Below are positions 1-7,591 of a DNA stretch of 64,000 bases, piece by piece. Under the pieces are notes generated by a model, which did no database searches, was not told the origin of the DNA, and worked only from the letters and a program-made list of their open reading frames with translations. Source of the stretch: Thalassoglobus polymorphus (lineage in GTDB: Bacteria > Planctomycetota > Planctomycetia > Planctomycetales > Planctomycetaceae); contig NZ_CP036267.1 of NCBI RefSeq assembly GCF_007744255.1, positions 3,103,500 through 3,167,499 on the forward strand, written 5' to 3'. Made by a program: the position numbers and the translations under genes. The stretch's first letter is position 1. Each line of letters opens with the position of its first letter.

Positions 1-1
1 C

Positions 2-1081
2 TGGGACCTCCAGGAGTGCGGGATCGAGGTCATTGAAAAAGAAGGCTCCGTGCCGGATCACGTGATGGACTCCATCCGCAAAAATGGAATCGCACTGAAA
101 GCCCCGATCACGACACCCATCGGAAAAGGTTTTCGCAGCGTGAACGTCTTTCTGCGACAGGAACTGGGTTTGTACGCCTGTGTCCGCCCCTGCAAAACCT
201 ATAAAGGTGTCAGAACTTACTACGAACATGTCGATCTCGACATGGTTCTCATCCGGGAAAACACTGAAGATCTCTACGCCGGAGTGGAATTTCAAGCAGG
301 AGCAGAGCAAACTGCTGAACTGATCAAGACAATCAATGAGTTCTCCGCCGAGCGGAAAATCAATACGACGCCTCAAACAACTGGCGTGAGTATTAAGCCG
401 ATTTCCTACGAAGGAACTCGACGCATTGCAGACTTTGCATTTGACTACGCTGTCAAACAGGAACGCAAGTCAGTGACGTCAATCTGCAAAGCCAACATCA
501 TGAAGTATACTGATGGCTTGTGGTACGACGAAACACGTGCTGTCGCCCTGGCGTACGGAGCAAAGTTTGAATGGGAAGACCTCGCTGAAGGGATCTCCCC
601 AGATGCTGAACTTGTTGGCAAAGTCGGTGATGCTTCCAATCTGACTTACATGGAACGTCTCATTGACAACATGTGCATGCAACTCGTTCAAAAGCCTGAA
701 CAATACGACGTTATGGTCACCCAGAACCTCTACGGCGATATCCTCAGCGACCTGTGTGCTGGGCTCGTCGGCGGACTCGGTGTTGCTCCCGGAGCAAATA
801 TCGGAACTGAAGCAGCTATCTTCGAAGCAACTCACGGAAGTGCTCCAAAGTACAAGGGGCAAAACAAAGTGAATCCGGTTGCCTTGATCCTCTCCGGAAA
901 AATGTTGCTCGACCATCTTGGTGAGCGAGAAGCTGCCGCAAAACTGGACCGTGCTATCGCTGCAGTCATCGAAGAAGGCAAAGATGTCACTTACGACATG
1001 AAGCCTACCCGCACCGATCCAACAGCTGTTGGAACTCAAGAGATGGCGGAAGCTATCTGCAAAAAAATGCAAGCAGAATAG
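2..1081 (+). CDS. NAD-type isocitrate dehydrogenase (5' end outside window)
   Basis: The product belongs to the isocitrate/isopropylmalate dehydrogenase family and most likely makes 2-oxoglutarate from isocitrate in the TCA cycle. The frame is open to the window edge (it reads [15 protein letters not shown] before the GTG at 50), so the true start lies upstream and the GTG is not needed. Family signatures are the substrate-binding stretch [11 protein letters not shown], the [10 protein letters not shown] segment with its catalytic Lys, the metal-binding [17 protein letters not shown] and the nucleotide-binding loop [18 protein letters not shown]. The Tyr-Asp-Val segment before the metal site and the HGSAPKYKG loop fit NAD-linked IDH better than LeuB. 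Isopropylmalate or homoisocitrate dehydrogenase is the alternative. A strong intrinsic terminator follows 28 bases after the stop. Confidence 0.9.
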   Translation, partial: WDLQECGIEVIEKEGSVPDHVMDSIRKNGIALKAPITTPIGKGFRSVNVFLRQELGLYACVRPCKTYKGVRTYYEHVDLDMVLIRENTEDLYAGVEFQAGAEQTAELIKTINEFSAERKINTTPQTTGVSIKPISYEGTRRIADFAFDYAVKQERKSVTSICKANIMKYTDGLWYDETRAVALAYGAKFEWEDLAEGISPDAELVGKVGDASNLTYMERLIDNMCMQLVQKPEQYDVMVTQNLYGDILSDLCAGLVGGLGVAPGANIGTEAAIFEATHGSAPKYKGQNKVNPVALILSGKMLLDHLGEREAAAKLDRAIAAVIEEGKDVTYDMKPTRTDPTAVGTQEMAEAICKKMQAE

Positions 1082-1109
1082 TAGCGTGCATTCAAACTGA
1101 TTCTTAAAA

Positions 1110-1136
1110 GCCGGAGTCTTGCACTCCGGCTTTTTT
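1110..1136 (+). terminator. intrinsic terminator after isocitrate dehydrogenase
   Basis: A perfect 8-bp stem GCCGGAGT / ACTCCGGC (1110-1117 and 1123-1130) with a 5-base loop is followed directly by six T residues. It lies 28 bases after the stop codon, a standard Rho-independent layout. Confidence 0.92.
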
Positions 1137-1142
1137 GTTAAT

Positions 1143-1274
1143 ACCAGTCCGAAAACCTCTGGAGTAGTTGCTTTTTCTCAATGATTGAGAGAGAAATTTC
1201 AAGTTTCAGGATCAGTTCTAGAAAAATGCGTTCTTCACGGGCACACGGTAGAGCGAACTGCCTCTAGAGCAGTA
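1143..1274 (-). repeat. half copy of TAGAGCA repeat carrying the small CTAG element
   Basis: Read on the minus strand this begins with CTCTAGAGGCAG, matches the left half of the long repeat seen at 4538 and 39231, and then enters the small inverted-repeat element (1143-1221) through a CTAG at 1218-1221. The right half of the outer repeat, found at the other sites after the small element, is absent. The copy fills the spacer between the isocitrate dehydrogenase terminator and the peroxidase gene. Confidence 0.8.
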
Positions 1275-1387
1275 CTGTGGAAGGATTGTCTGACTTCGAT
1301 ATAATCAATCTGGTAGATTCATCCGAATAGTGGTCTGTGTCCCGTCCGCAAATGCGGTGCGGTTGAAAGTCTTATTTGCGTTTTGAG

Positions 1388-1465
1388 TACATCTCCGGAA
1401 ACTTTATGACGAAGGTATTTCTCAGTGTTTGAGAAACCACATCCTGGTTTTCGGATCAGTTCTAA
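1388..1465 (-). repeat. degenerate copy of the small CTAG element
   Basis: On the minus strand this starts TTAGAACTGATCCGAAAACC and carries the central palindrome around TCTCAAACACTGAGAAA, the same plan as the copy at 53138. The far end (TCCGGAAACTT read on the plus strand) is only a weak match to the other terminal repeat. It ends 20 bases before the peroxidase start codon, so it may hold part of that gene's promoter. Confidence 0.4.
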
Positions 1466-1484
1466 GCTTTGAGGATCTTTACTG

Positions 1485-2765
1485 ATGAAGAAAACACTTT
1501 TAATCCCCACACTCTTTGGGTTGCTGATCAGCTCGATGGTTGCGACACCATCGTTTGGTCAAGAAACAATCCGGGATGCTAAGAAGAAAGCCAAAGAACT
1601 CGGCCCCAAAGAAGTGCTGCTTGGTGAAGGAGATCTTCTGCAAGGGATTCCAGGAGAGGGAAATCTGACTCCTAAAGACATTCGTGCCTGGCTCAAGAAT
1701 CCAGAAGTGCATCGAGTGATTCGCCCAGTCCTTCCACTTGGGCTTGCTGCAGGTGCTTCGCAAATCAAAGGGATTGACGAAACTCCAATGACTCAAGCGA
1801 AGATCGAGCTTGGTCGACAACTCTATTTTGATCCACGCCTCTCTTCTGATTCAACAATTAGTTGTGCCTCCTGCCACCACCCTGATCAGGGATACTCCCA
1901 CACCACGCGGTTTGGGGTCGGTGTTCAAGGTCAGGAAGGAAACCGAAACTCTCCGATCAGTTACAACCGAATCCTTTCCGATCTGCAATTCTGGGATGGT
2001 CGCGCACTGACACTCGAAGAGCAGGCAGTCGGCCCGATTGCAAATCCCATTGAAATGGGAAACAGCCACGATGCCTGTGTTGCAGCCCTGAAGGAGATTC
2101 CTGGCTACAAAATTCAATTCGCTGCAGTCTTCGGCAAAGACGGTCTCAACATCGACAACGTCGCCAAAGCACTTGCAACATTTGAGCGAGCCATTGTCAC
2201 CGGCCCTTCCGCGTACGACTTCAGTGAAGCGATGGCTCAATATCAAAAAATTGACCAGGACGACCTTAAAGATTTGCTTGAAGATGACGAAACGATCGCC
2301 GCTCAGTACGAGGCAATTAAAAAGGGAACTCAAGAACTGCCAATGAGCGAGAGTGCTCTACGCGGTCAAAAGCTCTTCTTCAGCGAACGTGTGAACTGTG
2401 CCGCCTGCCATGTTGGAGCAAATCTCACCGACGAAAAGTATCACAACCTCGGCGTTGGGATTGATGCAGAAGAGCCAGACCTCGGTCGGTACGTCGTGAC
2501 AAAAGACGAGAAAGATTGGGGAGCTTTCAAAACCCCCACCGTTCGAAACGTCGCTCTCTCTCCACCATACATGCACGACGGCAGCCAGAAAACATTGATG
2601 GAAGTTGTCGAGCACTACAACAAAGGTGGAAATCCAAACAAAAACCTCAGTGATAAAATCGTCAAGCTCAACTTGAAAGATCAAGAAAAGAAAGATCTCG
2701 TTGCCTTCATGGAGGCACTCACCGGATCATTCCCGCAGGTTGAACACGGACGCTTACCGAAATAG
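1485..2765 (+). CDS. di-haem cytochrome c peroxidase / MauG family protein
   Basis: This exported enzyme probably reduces hydrogen peroxide with electrons from cytochrome c, or performs a MauG-like oxidation. It has an N-terminal signal peptide (about residues 1-25, ending TPSFGQ) and two haem c sites, CASCH at residues 127-131 and CAACH at 305-309, the two-domain plan of bacterial di-haem peroxidases. The stretch after the first haem (GYSHTTRFGVGVQGQEGNRN) and FKTPTVRNVALSPPYMHDGS near the C-terminus are typical of the family, whose second haem uses a distal Met such as the one in PYMHDG. Length (426 residues) is slightly above the family norm because of an extra 60-residue N-terminal segment. 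A terminator follows. Confidence 0.88.
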   Translation: MKKTLLIPTLFGLLISSMVATPSFGQETIRDAKKKAKELGPKEVLLGEGDLLQGIPGEGNLTPKDIRAWLKNPEVHRVIRPVLPLGLAAGASQIKGIDETPMTQAKIELGRQLYFDPRLSSDSTISCASCHHPDQGYSHTTRFGVGVQGQEGNRNSPISYNRILSDLQFWDGRALTLEEQAVGPIANPIEMGNSHDACVAALKEIPGYKIQFAAVFGKDGLNIDNVAKALATFERAIVTGPSAYDFSEAMAQYQKIDQDDLKDLLEDDETIAAQYEAIKKGTQELPMSESALRGQKLFFSERVNCAACHVGANLTDEKYHNLGVGIDAEEPDLGRYVVTKDEKDWGAFKTPTVRNVALSPPYMHDGSQKTLMEVVEHYNKGGNPNKNLSDKIVKLNLKDQEKKDLVAFMEALTGSFPQVEHGRLPK

Positions 2766-2801
2766 TCTTCGGATCGTTCACTTGAAGAATCCACAATATA
2801 A

Positions 2802-2835
2802 GCCGCGTTCTCAAACTTTGAGAACGCGGCTTTTT
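2802..2835 (+). terminator. intrinsic terminator after the di-haem peroxidase
   Basis: An 11-bp or longer stem GCCGCGTTCTC / GAGAACGCGGC (2802-2812 and 2820-2830) with a short A/T loop is followed by TTTTT. It lies 36 bases after the peroxidase stop codon. The convergent propeller gene on the other strand ends at 2997, so the hairpin separates the two. Confidence 0.9.
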
Positions 2836-2996
2836 CATACATTCTGAGACAACTGATGATCACACCGGCAGTCAAACTGCCTTATCACATCCCGGAAAAA
2901 CCATTGCCACTGTCCGTACCGAAGAGAACCACATGAGTTGTCCGGAGTTCGGACTTCTCGAATTTCCCGCCACTCCTCTCGGGCATTCTTTTCAGC

Positions 2997-4265
2997 TTAC
3001 TTTTCACCAATGCAGTAAAGATATTCTTGACGCCCTTCAGGTCCATTCTCGGCGACACGATAGAAAATCCGGTTGCCTGCAACGGTTGGTGTCGCAAACA
3101 GTTCTGTTCCCAAACTCGTACGAGCAACTTCTTCGTACTTCTCCGGATTAAGTTTGTAGACAATAATTTCCCCCGACTCAGTCGCTGTATAGAGGTGTCC
3201 TCCAGCCATCGTGATTGAAGAACTGACTGGACCTCCCAAACGGGTTTTCCACATCTCCTTTCCGTCGGAACATCTCCAGCAAAAACCGACTCCTGCATCC
3301 GTATGAGCGTACAGATAACCATCGTAGGCGAGCATTGATTGCTCATAACATTTCTGTTTGTTCTTCCAGACAACCGTCCCTGAGCCGTCCGCCTTGATGG
3401 CAACAGTTTCAGAGTTTGGAAAACCTCCGCTGGCAAAAACAAGGTCTCCATTCCAAACCATCGTTCCACAGGTCGCCAGAGTCGCACCGGGAGCTGACCA
3501 GAATTCCTCACCCGATTTCGGGTCGTAGCTGATGACTTCGGAGTGCCCACTCAACAGAAGTTGCTCTTTCCCGGCTATGTTTCCAACGATCGGAGACGAG
3601 TAGCTGGCATGTGCAACTCTCGGTGTCGTCCACAGTTTCGAGCCATCACGCTGGGAGAAAGCAACGAGGAAACCGCCGCTGTCAGCTTCTCCAATCACAA
3701 TGACACTTTCACCATAAAGCAGAGGTGATGAGCCATAACCAAATTTGTATTTTTCTGGATCGAATGGGCCTGCCGATTCGGTCCAGACAAGATCCCCGCC
3801 AACAGTCAGGCAGCTCACCTTAATTTGATCTTCGTTATAAAAGACAACGTAAAGATGCTTGCCGTTACAGGCGACTGTTCCCGAGGCATGGGTATTCTTC
3901 TTGTGAACCCCCGATGGAAGATTCCCTTGATGCACAGGAGTGATCCACTCCTGTTTACCAGTTGTGCGGTTAAAGCAAACCACGCCTTGCATCTCACTTT
4001 GCTCATCCGCAGTAGCGAGAAAAATTTGGTCTCCCACAACCACTGGTGACGCATGGCCACGGCCGGGAACGGCAGTTCGCCAGACGACATTCTTCTGTTC
4101 ATCGAACTGGGTCGGTGGCGATTGGTGTTCAGCTGCCACGCCGTTGAAATTTGGCCCACGCCACCATGGCCAGTCATTTATAGGATCTGGCAATGTGGCA
4201 GATAACGTTTGAGTAATCCCTATATTCCAGAACAGAACAAGACTGGCGAAGGAACAGAACTTCAT
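2997..4265 (-). CDS. PQQ-type beta-propeller repeat protein (BamB-like), exported
   Basis: This is a secreted beta-propeller of about 422 residues. I start it at the ATG at 4265 (MKFCSFASLVLFWNIG) because a signal peptide begins there and GGAG lies 9 bases upstream. Longer readings from 4400 add 45 residues with no export signal. After the leader comes WPWWRGPNFNGVA, a start common to planctomycete PQQ-repeat proteins, then repeated blades with W/G-rich motifs such as GRGHASPVVVGDQIFLAT, GGHLYTATESGEIIVYKL and AGNRIFYRV. PQQ-dependent dehydrogenase residues are not evident, so enzymatic activity is unproven. A binding or scaffold role outside the cytoplasm is the safer reading. It is transcribed alone. 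Confidence 0.82.
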   Translation of the reverse strand: MKFCSFASLVLFWNIGITQTLSATLPDPINDWPWWRGPNFNGVAAEHQSPPTQFDEQKNVVWRTAVPGRGHASPVVVGDQIFLATADEQSEMQGVVCFNRTTGKQEWITPVHQGNLPSGVHKKNTHASGTVACNGKHLYVVFYNEDQIKVSCLTVGGDLVWTESAGPFDPEKYKFGYGSSPLLYGESVIVIGEADSGGFLVAFSQRDGSKLWTTPRVAHASYSSPIVGNIAGKEQLLLSGHSEVISYDPKSGEEFWSAPGATLATCGTMVWNGDLVFASGGFPNSETVAIKADGSGTVVWKNKQKCYEQSMLAYDGYLYAHTDAGVGFCWRCSDGKEMWKTRLGGPVSSSITMAGGHLYTATESGEIIVYKLNPEKYEEVARTSLGTELFATPTVAGNRIFYRVAENGPEGRQEYLYCIGEK

Positions 4266-4452
4266 CAAAGCTTCTCCGTGAATTCCCGGGAGTCTCTTCA
4301 AGATGCGGACCAGTCTTCTGGAATCTGTACGATTCACTGAATTTCGACCGCTGATACAGCCTGATGGATGCCAGTTCATCTCCACGATGAAAGTTGTCAA
4401 TGCCTTGGCAGGCTCTCAACCGCGAGAGAAAAACTGTCAATGCTTTTCAGGG

Positions 4453-4476
4453 CATTCAGGCGAACATTCAGGCGAA
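4453..4476 (+). repeat. 12-bp tandem duplication
   Basis: The 12-mer CATTCAGGCGAA occurs twice in direct succession, in the spacer upstream of the propeller gene and just before the long repeat at 4538. It is one of several short tandem duplications in spacers of this window. Confidence 0.85.
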
Positions 4477-4537
4477 CAGCAGATACAGAAGGACCAGAAA
4501 ATTCGCGATCGAAACCATCGTCGCGTGAAACCGCAGC

Positions 4538-4724
4538 TTCTAGAGCAGTCTGCTCTACCGTGTGTCCGTGAAGAACGCAATTTTCTAGAATTGATCCTGA
4601 AGCTTGAAACGGCTCTCTCAAACGTTGAGGAAAGCGACCATTCCAGTAGTTTCCGGACCGGTTCTAGTAAAAATGCTCTTCGCCACGAGGCAGATCCTGC
4701 AAACCAACTTGAAAGATGCTCTAG
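4538..4724 (+). repeat. full-length TAGAGCA repeat with nested small element
   Basis: The outer repeat starts TTCTAGAGCAG and ends GATGCTCTAG. At 4585-4667 it is interrupted by the small element: a CTAG, a 75-base core with ends AATTGATCC / GGACCGGTT, and a second CTAG. The outer halves match the unfilled copy at 8911 and the filled copy at 39231 closely (GTCCGTGAAGAACGCA to the left, CACGAGGCAGATCCTGCAAA to the right). No gene overlaps it. Confidence 0.88.
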
Positions 4725-4807
4725 CGATCCAGACGGGACAACTGTCCCGCCTGACGGATCGTAAACTCCTGATACACAATAATCACTTAGGATTCGTCAG
4801 CAGCAGC

Positions 4808-5008
4808 TTAAGAATCATCCTCTGAGGTATTTGCACTTCGGCTTTTTGCTTTAGAAAGCCTCAGCTCAATGTTTTCAACAGTGGCGTTTGCTTTGCGCCA
4901 CATTGGTTGTTTTTTGGGCTCTAATCCTTCGAACTGAGATTCGATAGCTGCTCGTTCCTTTTGAGCGACTTCGAGTTGACGTTGCAAGGTTGCTTCTTTA
5001 AGAGGCAT
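4808..5008 (-). CDS. small charged helical protein, function unknown
   Basis: A 66-residue frame that looks coding from composition: highly charged, rich in Glu, Lys, Gln and Ala, without Cys, and predicted helical throughout (for example LQRQLEVAQKERAAIESQ). The likely product is a short cytoplasmic coiled coil. I do not recognise a family with confidence. The ribosome-binding site is weak. The gene sits alone between the repeat-bearing spacer and the His-rich protein gene, both of which read leftward with it. The overlapping frame 4921-5190 has no protein-like composition. Confidence 0.55.
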   Translation of the reverse strand: MPLKEATLQRQLEVAQKERAAIESQFEGLEPKKQPMWRKANATVENIELRLSKAKSRSANTSEDDS

Positions 5009-5207
5009 TTTCTGATTCCATCAGGTTGAGTTGATTCGTTGAAACGCGGGGCGGTATTTTTGCAGGAGATGCCCTGAGATTCAATGTCCTTGATTTTCGA
5101 TTCGCCAGCATTCTCAGGAACACGACTCTCAAAATGCTTGATTCGACCGATTCCATCCTTTCCCCATGCTATACCCCGCGATTGATGCACAACTTTTGAG
5201 ACTGCCT

Positions 5208-5702
5208 CTAGTAACGATTGCTGTGTCCACTTTTGTGATGCCCACCATGATGCCCGCCATGATGATTGTTGTGGCTTTTGAAATGTCCGTGTGAATTGTG
5301 GTGCGAGTTGTGATGGTTGTTGTAATGACCACCGAAGTGATGCCCTCCAAAATGACGGTTGTTGTGGTGTGAATTGAAGTGTCCTCCATGGTGATTATTC
5401 AATTTGTGATGAGAGTTGAAATGCCCGCCGTGATTGCTCCCATGGTGGCTGCTTCCATGATGATTGCCGTTGAAACTCCGATTCGATGAGCTTGATCGGT
5501 TCCCGGAGAAATTTTTGTATCGTGATGAAGACGAGCCACCTGAACTACGCTGACCGAAACTGCTGCGGGAAGATGATGATGAGCGGTTGAATGATGAGTT
5601 GCTACGGCCTGAGTTGGATCTTGAGTCAGCCATAGATGCTTCAGCGAAGAAACCAGCGAAAACAGTCACAGTGAACAGGCAGTTGAGGGTTGAGCGAAAC
5701 AT
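5208..5702 (-). CDS. secreted Ser/Asn/Gly/His-rich low-complexity protein, candidate metal binder
   Basis: A 164-residue exported protein. The start is placed at the ATG at 5702 (MFRSTLNCLF) because GGAGA lies 6 bases before it, while the upstream in-frame ATG at 5708 abuts the same GGAGA. A signal peptide covers about residues 1-26 (ending EASMA). The mature chain has a Ser/Arg/Asn-rich half and then a C-terminal half of about 87 residues containing about 31 His, mostly as HH pairs spaced by Gly, Asn and Ser (HHGGHF, HHNNRHFGGHHFGGH). Dense His clusters can bind Zn, Ni or Cu, and this is inference. No catalytic domain is visible. The opposite-strand frames are artefacts of the repetitive codons. 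Confidence 0.75.
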   Translation of the reverse strand: MFRSTLNCLFTVTVFAGFFAEASMADSRSNSGRSNSSFNRSSSSSRSSFGQRSSGGSSSSRYKNFSGNRSSSSNRSFNGNHHGSSHHGSNHGGHFNSHHKLNNHHGGHFNSHHNNRHFGGHHFGGHYNNHHNSHHNSHGHFKSHNNHHGGHHGGHHKSGHSNRY

Positions 5703-6253
5703 CTTCATTCTCCGGTCTGTTGTTTTGAGATTTTGTTGTTGGCCCTGTTGGCCGGTAAAACTCTCAGCGGAGAATCAAAAAGCATGTGACACGTTTTCTC
5801 AGAAAAAACCGCCTTTCATAAAAAGAGCAAAAATTCGAACCATTTCTCGCCCCACGAGAACAATCAATCATCGCCCCAGAACAGGCGGGACTAACGACAC
5901 ACACCACACAACAAGATCGTAACCAATTGAAATGAAGAGAGTTACGACTTCAAACAACCTTCTGTTTCATGAGGCGAGAGTGCGTGAACAATTGAAACCT
6001 GCACTGTAGCGGGCACTAAAACTTCGCAAACAATCGTCGACATTCATTCAACGACGGTTGAAGTTTTGAGTGAATCTTCTTTCAATCAATCAATCACAGC
6101 GTCTCATTGGATTCCAGAACACGCCAGAAAATGGTGCCACTTTTCAATCTGGTCAAAATCGAATTCGCCATGACGACTCGATCCATCAGCCACAGCGAAG
6201 AGTAGGCATTCGCGGAGCCTCGACTGATCCGCGAAGATCAAGGTACTGTCCGA
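5703..6253. other. intergenic region between divergent His-rich and moaD-like genes
   Basis: About 550 bases with no credible gene. The left edge carries the leader of the His-rich protein gene and the right edge carries the inverted repeat described at 6209-6235. I see no copy of the TAGAGCA repeats here and no terminator-like hairpin. Confidence 0.6.
6209..6235 (+). promoter_or_regulatory. inverted repeat in the leader of the moaD-like gene
   Basis: TTCGCGGA (6209-6216) and TCCGCGAA (6228-6235) are perfect complements separated by 11 bases, ending 18 bases before the ATG of the sulfur-carrier gene. It could be an operator or an RNA hairpin masking the start region. There is no T run, so it is not a terminator. 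Confidence 0.45.
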
Positions 6254-6538
6254 ATGAAAATTCAAGTTTTTTTTGAAGCACAGCTCCGTCAAGCGGCAGG
6301 CACCGACTCAACAATTGTCGAGCTTGATGATCCGGGATCTATTCAAAACGCCTTTTCTGCATTAGCAGCTTCGGCGTCAGAGGATCTCGCCAATCGGCTG
6401 GTCGATGCCGCAGGACTTCCGCAACGAAGTCTATTGGTTTTCATTAATAACCAACCGGTCTCCGCAGATCGTTTCAGTGATCCAATTTTGAAAGAAACTG
6501 ACACTCTCTCAATCCTGCCCCCGATCGCCGGAGGGTGA
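6254..6538 (+). CDS. MoaD/ThiS-family sulfur carrier protein
   Basis: A 94-residue ubiquitin-fold protein ending in the diagnostic Gly-Gly (PPIAGG). In this family the C-terminal Gly is adenylated by an E1-like enzyme and then carries a thiocarboxylate for molybdopterin, thiamine or cysteine synthesis. The body fits the fold: KIQVFFEAQLRQAAG, a loop, LLVFINNQPV, and DTLSILPPIAGG. Length is close to MoaD. The gene for its probable activating enzyme starts about 40 bases downstream, so they form an operon. Which pathway it serves cannot be told, because no other moa or thi genes are in the window. Confidence 0.85.
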   Translation: MKIQVFFEAQLRQAAGTDSTIVELDDPGSIQNAFSALAASASEDLANRLVDAAGLPQRSLLVFINNQPVSADRFSDPILKETDTLSILPPIAGG

Positions 6539-6578
6539 GCCAGTTTCAATTTGCTTCAAAATATGATGGTTGGGGCAA

Positions 6579-7379
6579 ATGAATAACGCCTCGCAAACAC
6601 GAAAACGTGAAATCAAGACTATGTCAGCCACTCAGCAGCATCTTACAGACGAAGAAAAAGCACGGTACGAATGGCAAATCTGGACGCCTGACATCGGTGA
6701 AGCCGGGCAAGAGAAGCTGAAGTCTGCGAGTGTTCTCGTATCTCGCCTGGGAGGTGTCGGAGGAACGGTCGCATATTACCTCGCTGCAGCCGGTATCGGG
6801 AAACTGGTACTCGCACACGGCGGAAACGTGAAGCCGAGTGACTTAAACCGCCAACTCCTGATGACGACAGACTGGCTTGGGCGACCTCGAAGCGAATCGG
6901 CACCAAAACGCCTTCGAGAATTAAATCCGAACGTCGAAATCTGCACTGTGAGCGAGAACATCAATGAAGAGAACGTCGACTCTCTTGTGGAGCAGGTCGA
7001 CCTGGTCGTCGATGCGGCTCCATTGTTCTCTGAACGATTTGCCATGAATCGGGCCTGCGTTGAGCAAAAGAAGCCGCTCGTTGAAAGTGCAATGTTCGAT
7101 TTCGACGCCCAGTTAACAACGATCATCCCGGGGAAAACACCCTGCCTGGCCTGCATTTATCCGGAAGATCCTCCACACTGGAAACGGGAATTTCCAGTCT
7201 TTGGGGCAGTTTCCGGAACGATCGCTGCGATGGCTGCGGTTGAGGTGATTAAGTATTTCACCGGCGTCGGAGAAACTCTTCAAGGAGAGATGCTGTGGGC
7301 CAACCTCCGTCGTATGGAATTCAAAAAATTACCGATCCAAAAGCAGCCTGACTGCCCTGTTTGCAGCGGTCTGACGTAA
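6579..7379 (+). CDS. ThiF/MoeB/HesA-family E1-like protein with altered ATP-site residues
   Basis: Probable activating partner of the adjacent sulfur carrier. The E1 fold is clear: RYEWQIWTPDIGEAGQEKL at the N-terminus, a glycine loop RLGGVGG, SDLNRQ, and two CxxC pairs (CLAC, CPVC) forming the structural zinc site. By manual alignment to E. coli MoeB the Arg of NLQRQ is kept. Asp62 becomes His and Asp64 Gly (LAHGGNV), the Lys of GQPK becomes Arg, and Asp130 becomes Pro (VVDAAPL). It is therefore a divergent branch, and normal adenylation is not assured. Start choice is uncertain: ATG 6579 is used, ATG 6621 (MSATQQHLTDEEKARYEW) fits the family length, and a TTG lies at 6570. Confidence 0.85.
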   Translation: MNNASQTRKREIKTMSATQQHLTDEEKARYEWQIWTPDIGEAGQEKLKSASVLVSRLGGVGGTVAYYLAAAGIGKLVLAHGGNVKPSDLNRQLLMTTDWLGRPRSESAPKRLRELNPNVEICTVSENINEENVDSLVEQVDLVVDAAPLFSERFAMNRACVEQKKPLVESAMFDFDAQLTTIIPGKTPCLACIYPEDPPHWKREFPVFGAVSGTIAAMAAVEVIKYFTGVGETLQGEMLWANLRRMEFKKLPIQKQPDCPVCSGLT

Positions 7380-7591
7380 GGTCACCAATCGCCTGACATT
7401 CCCAGCAGAGAAAAAATGAACCTCAAACTTGGCCGAGTATTGATGTTCCATGCCGGGAATGAGACGATGCTCAGCTTAACCACTTCAGTCAATGAACCTC
7501 TTTCGTGGGGAATTTGTCTGAAATAAAACGAAATGCGACAGAAACAATCGTCAGTGCGAGCGAGTCTCTGACTCAGAAAGTGTAAAGAACG

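Noticed and set aside
2885-3550. 221-residue minus-strand frame
   Set aside because: It overlaps the propeller gene in another frame on the same strand and is Arg/Ser-rich without motifs.
5129-5389. Thr/Ile-rich frame antisense or shifted within the His-rich gene
   Set aside because: It arises from the repetitive codons of the His-rich tail; no ribosome-binding site or separate composition.
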